From Pseudoneurospora amorphoporcata (Eukaryota; Ascomycota; Sordariomycetes; Sordariales; Sordariaceae), in NCBI GenBank assembly GCA_033297205.1, contig MU859221.1:1-64000 (forward strand): 64,000 nucleotides of DNA, read 5' to 3'. How positions within the stretch are numbered: position 1 is the first letter of the stretch; the number at the start of each line of letters is the position of its first letter. Shown one piece after another: positions 35,753 to 44,768 of the stretch. Position numbers and translations under genes: made by a program. Below the pieces are notes generated by a model, which had not been told where the DNA came from, did no database searches, and worked only from the letters and a program-made list of their open reading frames with translations.

Positions 35753-36803
35753 GATACCGGCTTACACGAGATGCGAACTAAGGAGCGATGAGATCTCGGA
35801 CTGGAGTTGCGAAGAAGACGGGACTCGACGGAGCAATAAGGGCCGGACTGGTTGTGTAGGTAGGTACCTATGGTAGCGACGGGCAACAACTCAAACGGTC
35901 AAGTCAATTGAACGATGAGGATGCTCTCGAATTAGCAGCAAATAGTAAGTACGCTAGCGTGGACTGCGTGGTAGTGATGAAGATGGGTCGCTGGACAAGA
36001 GAAATGACGGGCAGCTTGTCGCCAGGTGGAATTATGGGAGAAGCAAAGTGGACTTGAAGCAAGGGAGCGGACAGGGCCTTATTCGGTTGGGGACGGGAGT
36101 TGAAGCTTGAGATTTTAGTCGTGAGTGTTGTCGATGATGTCCTTGTTGTGTATCTAAATTGTAACGAAAAGGGGGAAGGAGGAAGCTGTGACGATTGGCG
36201 AATGACGGCCACCAGCGAATTGGAGGTTGAAACAGACCGCCACTGGGCAAACCCCATTCTACAGCTGCCAGTATCGGCCGACCTATCGGCGTCATCCCTC
36301 CAGTGCCTCGCAACGTGCCCCTGAAAGCCAAGAAATTGGTAGCGGGACCGGGCGCTACCACGTGCTATTGCTCGACTTTCGCGCCTGTTCCCCGGCCAAA
36401 GAACTTTCTGCTCCACATCAGCTACAAGGGGTCAGCGCGATCCAAACAAAATCCCGACTGCGACGACAACTTGTTTCGATTTCAAGCAACTGCGGGACAA
36501 TCTCTCCTGCCTCTTCATTGTGGCGACTGCCGCTCGGCATTGCGCGGAGTCAAGGAGCGACTTCCACACTACGGACGTACCCTCCATCTTGTGTAAACGA
36601 CCGTATGTTCTCAGGTCCGAGTTCGGACGAGTCGATTGGTTCCGTCAACCAATGGAATCCAGGCAACCGCAGCCGCTGCTGAAGTCGGACAAAGAACCTA
36701 TGGAAGTCCGAAGCGGTGACATGATCAACCGACATTGCATCCACCGTGATTTTGAGGCTCACACTTGTCGCAACCGAGCAACGCACGCAATTCATCGACC
36801 AAG
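35753..36803. other. divergent promoter between MOB2 and the family-X polymerase
   Basis: About 1 kb. Open frames on both strands are short and lack motifs. No site recognised. Confidence 0.5.
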
Positions 36804-39332
36804 ATGAGCTTCCAAACACTCCAAGAAAAGGTCGCATTTTTCGAGGTGCTGGACGCTCTCAGCGAGACCATCAGTGATGACGAGAAATTCGATACCAAGG
36901 AACAAGAACATCGCGCAAGAAGCAAGGCTTTCTTCAACTCCAAGGCGAAGCCAAAGCCAAAGTCCAAGCCAAAGACCCCGACAATTCCTCAGACACAGCC
37001 GGCAGCGACAACTTCTACTCCAGCCTCCAAAACATCGCGAATCGACATCATCAAAGCCACCCCCGGAACACAGAATCTTCGAAAAACTGCTCTCAAAAAT
37101 ACAAGAGACCCGACCAATGTCTCGGATGCTTCCTTCGTGGTAACAGAAACACCACAACCAAGCACAAGCTCAGCTCGGCCGGTTCCTCCTTCGCTACAGA
37201 GAAGTGCGACGTTGCCCACACCATCATCAACTAGACTTGTTTCATCCCCCACTCAACAATCTCCGTCAGGAATGTCTTCTACGAGGAAACGGAAGCGCCA
37301 ATCCGAGACAAAAACTGTACCCGAAGCAGACCAGATACTACGCACTCTCTCGTTCTTCTACATTCCCAACGACGACGTTGCCCCCGCCCGCCGACTACGC
37401 ATTGCTAGGGCCCAGGAATACGGGGCCAAGTGGGTTCGCTCTCTGAGGGAGGCTACTCATGTCATTGTCGATAAGCGTCTAGCCTACCATAATATCCAGA
37501 CGATTCTAGAAGCTACCCCTACGCCATCTGCTCCAGTCGTTGTTAACGAAGAATATCCCATAGATTGTATTCAGTTCCGCACTATCCTCAACCCGGACCA
37601 GGCTCGCTATCACATTCCAGGTCCGCCCCCTCCTGCTTCATCGACAATCATCGTACAGACAGCAGATGCCCATGCTCCATCCCAAACCTCCAATCGGTCG
37701 CTACAAGTCAAGGTTTCGACGGCAAAGAGGAGAAAGCAGGTCCCTAGCTCGCAGGATAAAACACAATCACAGAGTGAGGAGTCAGTCCCTCAGGCCGAGT
37801 CAGTTGACGTACAGAGGCACGATAAGCCTGCGGTTGAGGAACAAACAGCTGCAGACTTGGGGGATGATGATTACATACCAGAACCGAGGCCACCCATCAT
37901 CCCAAGCCTACTCTCTGAAAGTCATTGCTTAACGAGTAGTCTTCCGAGACTATCTTCTAGTCGCCGAAACCGTTCCCCAAAAGAAGATCCGAAGGACGAG
38001 CTTTCGGGGTGTATCGAACTCCTCCAGCAGTACAAAGATCTTCCTTTGGACGACCCTCTAGAAGATGATGACCAGTCAGCCATCTCCCGCCGGGAGGAAA
38101 CGATATCTGGATCTGAAATGGAGGAGGGCTCTGCAGATGAACATGTCCATACGCGTCGGTCACAAAGAACACGCCGACCTACTCAGAAAAGGATCGAATT
38201 TGAAGATCGATCTGCTTGCAACAAGGGCGGGACTAAGGACAAAGTCACTGAGTCACAAAACCCTAATGCCAGGACGATTGAGGTTCTCCAGTCGATGTGC
38301 GACTACTACAGCCGGATTTCTGATCATTGGCGCACTACAGCCTACCGCAAAGCTATTGCTACTCTCAAGCGCCAGAACACCAAGATTACCACAGCAGAGC
38401 AAGCATATCTTCTCCCCAACGTCGGGAAGAGGTTGGCCGAAAAGATCGAAGAAATTGTGACAACTGATTCCCTACGGCGTCTGGAGTATGCTCAAGACTC
38501 CCCGCTAGACAGCGTTCTCGCCACATTCCTCAAGATCTACGATGTTGGGACAGAGCGCGCCAATAAGTGGATTTCTAAGGGCTTCAGGACGCTGGATGAC
38601 TTGAAACAGAAAGCAAACTTGACGCCCAATCAACGGATTGGTATTGACCACTACGATGACCTGAACACGCGCATTCCAAGAAGCGAAGTGGCTGCCCTAG
38701 GCGACTTCATCAAAAAAGAAGCAGCGCAGATTGATCCATCTGTCGAGCTGCTCATAGGTGGGAGCTATCGCCGTGGAGCTGAGAGCTCGAGGGATGTGGA
38801 TTTCATTGTTACCAAGAAGAATACCACATCATCAGCCGATCTGGTTCCCTTCTTCGAGCAGCTGCTCAAGGTGCTTACGGACAAGGGTTGTGTTGTCGCT
38901 ACTCTATCAGCGCTTCATGCGAATCGGAGAGGGAAGGATGGACCAGGCAGTAAATGGCTTGGCTGCTGTGTGCTTCCGCGAGAATACAAACCCGCAAGCG
39001 ACAAGGTGATAACCAGGAGATCAACCAAGTCAGCGTCGTCCAAAACTCCACAACCAATATGGTGCAGGGTAGACTTTCTGCTGGTTCCTGAAACAGAGTA
39101 CGGCGCTGCATTGATCTACTTCACTGGTAACGACATCTTCAACCGGAGTATGCGCCTCCTTGCATCCAAGAAGGGGATGCGGTTGAATCAGAGGGGCTTA
39201 TACAAGGAGGTGATGAGGGGACGTGATAGGGCAAAGGTCACGGAGGGAGAGTTGGTTGAGGGCAGGGATGAGAGAAAGATCTTCGAGATCCTTGGCGTCA
39301 AGTGGCGTGAACCAGCGGAAAGATGGTGTTAG
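36804..39332 (+). CDS. POL4: DNA polymerase family X (Pol4/lambda-like) with BRCT domain, 842 aa
   Basis: A nuclear gap-filling polymerase for non-homologous end joining and base excision repair. A single exon; the ATG at 36804 (MSFQTLQEKV) is the first in frame. Low-complexity Lys/Pro (KPKPKSKPKTP) and Ser/Thr-rich sequence fill residues 40-170. A divergent BRCT domain follows at about 175-280 (LRTLSFFYIPNDDVAPARRLRIA, GAKWVRSLREATHVIVDKRL, INDC-like EYPIDCIQF). An acidic, basic-flecked linker then leads to the polymerase core from about 489. The core has the 8-kDa domain (HWRTTAYRKAIATLK, LPNVGKRLAEKIEEI), the fingers HhH (IYDVGTERANKWI), and the palm GGSYRRGAESSRDVDFIV with the first two catalytic Asp near 664-666. 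The third Asp is in IWCRVDFLLVP (near 756), then YFTGNDIFNRSMRLLASKKG. All catalytic residues are present. Confidence 0.95.
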   Translation: MSFQTLQEKVAFFEVLDALSETISDDEKFDTKEQEHRARSKAFFNSKAKPKPKSKPKTPTIPQTQPAATTSTPASKTSRIDIIKATPGTQNLRKTALKNTRDPTNVSDASFVVTETPQPSTSSARPVPPSLQRSATLPTPSSTRLVSSPTQQSPSGMSSTRKRKRQSETKTVPEADQILRTLSFFYIPNDDVAPARRLRIARAQEYGAKWVRSLREATHVIVDKRLAYHNIQTILEATPTPSAPVVVNEEYPIDCIQFRTILNPDQARYHIPGPPPPASSTIIVQTADAHAPSQTSNRSLQVKVSTAKRRKQVPSSQDKTQSQSEESVPQAESVDVQRHDKPAVEEQTAADLGDDDYIPEPRPPIIPSLLSESHCLTSSLPRLSSSRRNRSPKEDPKDELSGCIELLQQYKDLPLDDPLEDDDQSAISRREETISGSEMEEGSADEHVHTRRSQRTRRPTQKRIEFEDRSACNKGGTKDKVTESQNPNARTIEVLQSMCDYYSRISDHWRTTAYRKAIATLKRQNTKITTAEQAYLLPNVGKRLAEKIEEIVTTDSLRRLEYAQDSPLDSVLATFLKIYDVGTERANKWISKGFRTLDDLKQKANLTPNQRIGIDHYDDLNTRIPRSEVAALGDFIKKEAAQIDPSVELLIGGSYRRGAESSRDVDFIVTKKNTTSSADLVPFFEQLLKVLTDKGCVVATLSALHANRRGKDGPGSKWLGCCVLPREYKPASDKVITRRSTKSASSKTPQPIWCRVDFLLVPETEYGAALIYFTGNDIFNRSMRLLASKKGMRLNQRGLYKEVMRGRDRAKVTEGELVEGRDERKIFEILGVKWREPAERWC

Positions 39333-40270
39333 CGCTTTGTCGCCACTGTATTTATCTTATGGTTTCCCTTGGAAGATAGCCTCCAAAGAGGAGAGTGTTA
39401 CCCAGTACATCCCGTGTTTCCTATCGAGATGTCAGCAGGGTTCCACGAATAGGCCGACGAGCCGCACTTGAATTGCTTTCAGGTACCTATCTAGAAAGAA
39501 GTTTTTGGCATTCTCATTGTTCCATTTCTTATCCAAAACCGCTCAATATGTCATGATACCAAGGGTTTTCATTGTTTTCCCTTGCTTTAGAGAGTGCGAA
39601 AGGCCGCTGCCATTTGCCTTGTCTGTACGTGGCAAAAGGTGATGAAAAAGGAAACCAATCAGCTACTGCACTATCACTTTCACGCGAGAAGTTGCGGCAA
39701 CTAACGACACATCGCATTCGTGTCCACCCGTCGCCAGCCCAATAGCAAAAGGCCAAAGCTCCCAAACGCTCGACAACAACAGAACTCCGCAGAGACCTCG
39801 ATCCGGATGTTATTTTAATACCCGATAACGAAGACACGGTTGATGCTTTGGAAGCAAAATACGGTACACTCAGGGGTTGTAAGAAGTTGAAAAAGACGAT
39901 CGCGCTGGAATTCGTGAGTTCTTTGATGCAAAACGCAGAACGGCTTCTATCCCTGACGAGTAATCGCTTTGAATGTCCCGCCGCGCCTTTGTAAATGTTG
40001 GTGACATGACTCCCTGAGTCCTACCCTGGTCGACGACGAGGATCCAAGTCGGCGTGCGGAAGAAGAGATATTGAAAGAAAGTCCAAAAGTAAAACGCTGA
40101 GGTTCAGGTAATAGTGTATATACCTGGCGAGGACGAGACGTTACTACTTGGTGCTTTTTTTCTTCGAGGACTATACACTACCTTTCTTCACCGACCAGTA
40201 CATCATTTATCTTGACACCCTCACAAGCTACTGTAAAAGAGTTCGGCTTGTGTAAATCTAATTGTCAGCG
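39333..40270. other. intergenic stretch, no gene recognised
   Basis: 3' flank of the polymerase gene and promoter of the small secreted protein gene; nothing else recognised. Confidence 0.5.
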
Positions 40271-41005
40271 ATGTTCTCATCATTTATCCTGTCCGGAGCC
40301 GTTCTGGCCGTTTTGAACGTAAGAAGCCTGCCTATCTTACCCAAGGTACCCTACCTACCCAACTACACCACAAGGCGAGCATCATCACTCACTCACTCAC
40401 ACACAAATAACCTGACCTAGTCTAGGCCCTCCCCACCACCGCCCTCGCTTTTCCCACCACCCCTGGCGATGTCAACATCACAGCAGCCTCTTCCCATCCC
40501 ATCCTTGAAGCTCGCAACGATCGGGATATTATTAACATCGACTGCGACTTGAAGTCGAAAAATAGCGGCACGTGGGGCAAATGGGAGATCGTAGGTCATT
40601 ACGGTAAAATCCCGATGGGCATAGTCTATCTTAAGACGGTGATGGGCAAGCCCCAGAACGGACGGGGCCCGCAGAATTGCGGACGGGTGAGCTGTAGTTG
40701 GGGTGCGGCGATTTTTGGTGTAATAATGTATGTTTTTTGTTTTTTCTTCCCCTCCTTTGTTAAGTCCAGTCTAGGCCTCCTTCTCCTCCGTCCTTCATCT
40801 TCTTTCTTCACTCTTTGTTGTCGTGGTTGATCGAGAACAACGGACTGATTACCTACCTAACCAAACCCTACCGTACCGTACCTTACACAAAACAAAACAT
40901 TTGTAGGATCCAACGGGCGCCAAAGAACTCGAATCCTACGGCGAAATTGCCTGGGCGGCCCAACAGGTTTACGACACTTGTCAATGGAAGGGGGCATTTA
41001 CATGA
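40271..41005 (+). pseudogene. small secreted cysteine protein gene with probable one-base deletion
   Basis: Exon 1 (40271-40318, MFSSFILSGAVLAVLN) encodes a signal peptide and ends at GTAAGA; exon 2 (40426-40727) follows a CTAG acceptor and ends at GTATGT; exon 3 (40907-41005) follows TTGTAG. Exon 2 encodes NIDCDLKSKNSGTWGKWEI and NCGRVSCSWGAAIF, with a Cys pattern common in fungal small secreted proteins. Exon 3 in its best frame reads DPTGAKELESYGEIAWAAQ then VYDTCQWKGAFT and stop. The three exons sum to 449 nt, one short of a multiple of three. At 40711-40720 (ATTTTTGG) one extra T would turn IFGVIM into IFWCNN and bring exon 3 into frame, so a deletion in a T run is likely. Without it, an alternative frame runs to about 41033 with unrelated sequence. 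Family and function unknown. A sequencing error is an equally good explanation. Confidence 0.6.
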
Positions 41006-42329
41006 AGGATCAGTGGAGCGTGATTATTCATGAGGATTGGACTGATTGCTGAGGAATCAATGTTGGGAACGGGAGTTACTAAGGGTGGGAGTGACTATAG
41101 TTGTTTTTCCTAGGGTGGTGTGGTGTACTTTTCTTCTAAGTCGGTTGCTCTGATGAGGTATGGTAAGGCTTGTGCTGACCACCTTACGCCTCGCAGGCTG
41201 TGGCATAGTGGAAGGCAGTCAGTCTATGTATTGGGTTGAACGGTGTCGTATGGTCTTGGTTTCTTTCAATTCTCCTGGCTTCTGAACTAAACCAAGTTTC
41301 CTTGGAGAGTACAAGTGTTCCGTTTGCGGCACTGGTCTTCTGGTGTATATCGCGCCATGCTCCATGAAGCACTTCCAGTAATCTCTCGGTTTGGCAGTCA
41401 GGCCCGTAGGTAATAGTTGGACATTTTCTCTTGAGTTCATGCACCTTGCAAACGGAAACAGACGAATCTCTGCATTCACACGATTTTTTTTCTCTTTTTT
41501 CGTGCATGATTGGTCGATAAACGCCGAGTGCTCGTGGTGGTCGCGGCAGGTCGGTCCTCGGAAGTTGAACAAGGAGTGAGATGAATATTTATCGTCAGTT
41601 ACTAATAAACAGGCAGCAATACTGTTATTGCCGTAACAGCGACTGGCGCGAAACCGCAAGTCGGCTCTAACACGATGATACTTGGACCAGGAAGGAAGTG
41701 ACAACCTAGGAAGGGACTACGTAACCCGAGCCAGTCAAATTTTGAGTGTTCGAGATCGCCTTGTCGAACGATCATTACTCATTACATGGAATGGCCTGTA
41801 AAAATAAACCGAACATGTCACAGTCAGTACACATTCAAGCGACTCTCTAATTCCTTCAAACCGAGCCTCTAGGCATTTCTGAATTGGAGAAGACCCGATA
41901 GACGCTATTAGAAGTATCTCGACTTTTGCTTGATGCCTATGATAGTTTTGCGGCGGGCTTTCCTTACCAAGGCAAAGTATATTGTACTGTCCATGTTCGG
42001 TTTAGTTTCCGACCCCTTCGCTTGGTAAACATGTATGCTTGGTGGATATGTTGTCCAGTGATTTCTGCTAGAGGGCAGCTGTGTGGGGAGGCAATGGACA
42101 GTTTGGCGGCGTGGACACAAACATCTGAATATATGAGATGTTGTGATTGTCAATTTGCTCAAATAACTAACTCAAATTTAACTAACTCGAATTAAAAGCT
42201 ACCTAGTAATAAAAAGTATCGCGATTCTGACTCTACCCAATTTCCTTGTTCCCCTAAAACAAGTGCAACGTAAAACAGATCCATGACTGTATTCGAAGAT
42301 TTCAAGTGGTTTTTTTTTTTTTTTTTTAT
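41006..42329. other. intergenic stretch, no gene recognised
   Basis: A 161-codon minus-strand frame at 41219-41704 was examined and shows no motif. Sequence from about 42170 to 42330 is AT-rich and ends in an 18-base T run at 42310-42327. Confidence 0.45.
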
Positions 42330-42562
42330 TAGTGTCGACCTCGTATGCCTGACGGTAAAAACTCTCCGCTTCTTTGAAGTTTGCCGCTCTTCTTAGCAAT
42401 GCTCCCAAGCGCCCTCAAGGTGCGACCTGACGTCAAACAAATCTTGGGACTTGACATACGTTTTTCAACCTCCGGCAGCTCCATATATGTGGCTTGCGCT
42501 CCGTCTATTTTCCCTGTCTTCGTCAGGGTTTGGGCATACTTCTCTTTTGCCCAACGGGTACG
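42330..42562 (-). pseudogene. tetratricopeptide-repeat (TPR) gene relic
   Basis: On the minus strand one frame reads RWAKEKYAQTLTKTGKIDGA then QATYMEL, a good TPR helix pair. After about 42400 the match continues only in another frame as GALLRRAANFKEAESFYRQA then YEVDT, the second TPR unit (compare the usual pattern xALxxxxGxxxEAExxYRxAL). A frameshift therefore separates two consecutive TPRs, and the second runs straight into the 18-base homopolymer. TPR arrays of this type end many fungal NLR proteins and kinesin-light-chain-like proteins. No NB-ARC or other domain is seen between here and the next gene. This is interpreted as a decayed remnant; its link to the neighbouring PNP gene is inference. 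Confidence 0.6.
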
Positions 42563-43110
42563 ATAATAGATGAAAACATGAACACATACCGTTTCCACTC
42601 ATTCGATTCGGTTTTACTCAAACCAATCCTATCACTGAATCGTTCCCTATATATAAACCTTGCGACCCACATCAGCTCACCATTACAGCACATTGGTCAA
42701 AAGCCAGTTATACCCGGCGCTATACCTGTGGAGCAAAACCAAATCGAGTGAGTGGAAGCGGTACCCAATACCACCAAGTCCAGTAAGCGCCGCGCGACTG
42801 GGGGCTTTCTTGAGCTTTCCCTGGAGCCATTTCGTATTATTCGTTAAGCGCCCAAGATACCGTCACATTCAGGCTCCTTGAAGAGCCATGTTTCCATTTA
42901 AACTGGAACTGTCCCCGCGCCATGTGGCCAATTATATCTTGAGAGAGGCCCTTCGGACAGATGCCTCAACGTGATTAGCAGTTCTAACAAAACAGGGGAT
43001 GAATCCTACTGTGTGTTTGAACGAGAATGAGCGATATATGAAGGATGATGGTCGAACCTCGTTGATTTTTCCCACGATGTCTCGTGCAAAGAACGCAGCA
43101 ATAGCATCCC
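42563..43110. other. divergent space between the TPR relic and the PNP gene
   Basis: No coding sequence recognised, although if the relic came from an NLR its upstream domains should have lain here. They are absent. Confidence 0.4.
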
Positions 43111-44427
43111 ATGGATGCACCATTGATTCAACATCCCGGTGGCTTCACGCGCCCCAACGGGCGCAGCGACTTCGAAGTTGCCATAATATGTGCGCTCACA
43201 CTCGAGTTTGACGCCGTATGCCTCCTCATTGACGAGTTCTGGGACGAATATGGCGATCGATATGGGAAAGTCCAGGGCGACCACAACATATACACAACTG
43301 GACGAATGGGAACCTGCAATGTCGTGGTTGTCCAACTGCCCAATATGGGCAAGGCACTTGCCGCCAGCGCAGCTGCGAGCCTTCGTTCCAGCTACCCGCA
43401 AGTGTCGTTGGCTCTTCTGGTTGGTGTCTGCGGCGCCGTCCCTTTCATAAGGCATGAATCCGGGATGAACGCGATTTCCCTCGGCGATGTGATCATCAGC
43501 AACATCGTGGTTCAGTATGATACCGCTCTCGATAGTCTGGGAAGGCCCAACAAGATGATCCGCAACATCCTCGCCCACTTGAGTGGAACAATAGCCCACG
43601 AGCAAATCGAGCAACGGGCAAACAGCTTCCTCGAAGATATCCAGAGGAAGACCAGGAAAAAGGCCAGGGGTAACAGACGACGGGGTTACGCCGACTATCA
43701 GTACCCAGGAGCAGCCAATGACCGGCTCTTTCATTCAGGGTATCAACACAAGCATGGTTCTGGGAGCGGATGCATGATATGCGAGAAATGCCATGGCGAT
43801 AAGGACCCGACCTGTCTGGAGACCTTAAAGTTGTCGTGTGAGGAGCTTGGATGCGATTCGAGCTACTTGATACAGAGAGAACATCTACAGTCAACTCCAG
43901 ATGATTCGGACTCTGATGGCCCCGGAGGCATCTATTATCACATTGGGGCGATTGGGTCTGGAGACGCTGTCATCCGGTCTGGCAAACACCGTGACCAGAT
44001 TGCTGCTGAAGCTGGTGTTATTGCATTTGAGATGGAGGGCGCAGGTGTTTGGGATGAGCTGCCGTGCATTGTCATCAAGGGCGTATGTGACTATGCCGAT
44101 AGCCACAAAAACAAAGGATGGCAGAATTATGCGGCGGCAACAGCGGCGTCGGTAGCGAAGGCGATCATGGGGAGGTATATCGCCACCGTTAGGGTTTCCG
44201 AGTCTTCTCAGGTTTCCGACCCTTCTAGGGTTTCCAGTCCTTCCTGGGGTTCCGACTCTTCTCCGTCTTTGGGTGCAGATGGGGTTGGTCGTCAAGTTAT
44301 CCAGTGGGATGGAGGAAAAGCGGGTAGTGGTGTCGGCGCAGTGCGATTCAATGGCAACGTTTCCGGGTCGAAATTGGTCGCTGGGCCCTATTCGAGTGGA
44401 GGAACGATGGATTTTAGATTTGCTTGA
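43111..44427 (+). CDS. stand-alone PNP_UDP nucleoside phosphorylase-fold protein with amyloid-motif-like tail (438 aa)
   Basis: A single exon. Residues 18-370 match the PNP_UDP_1 domain as found at the N-terminus of fungal NLR-type proteins: FEVAIICALTLEFDAVCLLIDE, GDHNIYTTGRMGTCNVVVVQ, SLALLVGVCGAVPF, ISLGDVIISNIVVQYD, then HKHGSGSGCMICEKCHG, SCEELGCD, HIGAIGSGDAVIRSGKHRD, AFEMEGAGVWDELPCIVIKG and CDYADSHKNKGWQNYAAATA. In full NLRs an NB-ARC or NACHT domain follows; here there is instead a Ser-rich spacer made of four 18-bp repeats (44194-44265, VSESSQ type). A Gly-rich C-terminus follows: VRFNGNVSGSKLVAGPYSSG then GTMDFRF. Such a tail resembles fungal amyloid signalling motifs that couple NLRs to death effectors. 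Enzymatic substrate unknown. The PNP call is secure, the amyloid reading tentative. Confidence 0.88.
   Translation: MDAPLIQHPGGFTRPNGRSDFEVAIICALTLEFDAVCLLIDEFWDEYGDRYGKVQGDHNIYTTGRMGTCNVVVVQLPNMGKALAASAAASLRSSYPQVSLALLVGVCGAVPFIRHESGMNAISLGDVIISNIVVQYDTALDSLGRPNKMIRNILAHLSGTIAHEQIEQRANSFLEDIQRKTRKKARGNRRRGYADYQYPGAANDRLFHSGYQHKHGSGSGCMICEKCHGDKDPTCLETLKLSCEELGCDSSYLIQREHLQSTPDDSDSDGPGGIYYHIGAIGSGDAVIRSGKHRDQIAAEAGVIAFEMEGAGVWDELPCIVIKGVCDYADSHKNKGWQNYAAATAASVAKAIMGRYIATVRVSESSQVSDPSRVSSPSWGSDSSPSLGADGVGRQVIQWDGGKAGSGVGAVRFNGNVSGSKLVAGPYSSGGTMDFRFA
44194..44265 (+). repeat. four tandem 18-bp coding repeats
   Basis: GTTTCCGA(G/C)-type units encode VSESSQ, VSDPSR, VSSPSW and GSDSSP in the linker of the PNP protein. 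They are imperfect but in exact 18-base register. Confidence 0.8.
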
Positions 44428-44768
44428 GTCATCCACCCTTTCTGCACTTACCATTGTTTTTCTTCTTGTCTGGTTTATTGCGTTCAGCTGGGAGCTTCTG
44501 GATGGTCGTGGTGCGTTGATGTCAAGGAGCGGGAAATGGGTGTAAAGAAGACGAAAGCAAAATTCCAACGGCACAACGAACGTGTGGTGTATGTAGTGGA
44601 GACTTCCACTAGAATATGTCACTCCTTCCCTCGAGGGCTTGTTACCAAAAAAATGGAACGCTCTTATCTAATCTGTTCGCTAAGTGTTCCATTGAACTTG
44701 CTCCAGGTCCATACAGCCCCCTCAGTTGAACGGCAACAACGGAAGGCGAGCTGGTACCCGGTTTCCCT
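44428..44768. other. tail-to-tail intergenic region
   Basis: Shared 3' flank of the PNP and ALG12 genes; no gene seen. Confidence 0.5.

Noticed and set aside
36765..36803. Upstream extension of the polymerase frame to 36765
   Set aside because: The first codon there is TTG; the first ATG is at 36804 and is followed directly by the protein start.
41219..41704. 161-codon minus-strand frame considered as part of an NLR remnant
   Set aside because: No NB-ARC, HET or repeat motif could be found, so it cannot be tied to the TPR relic.
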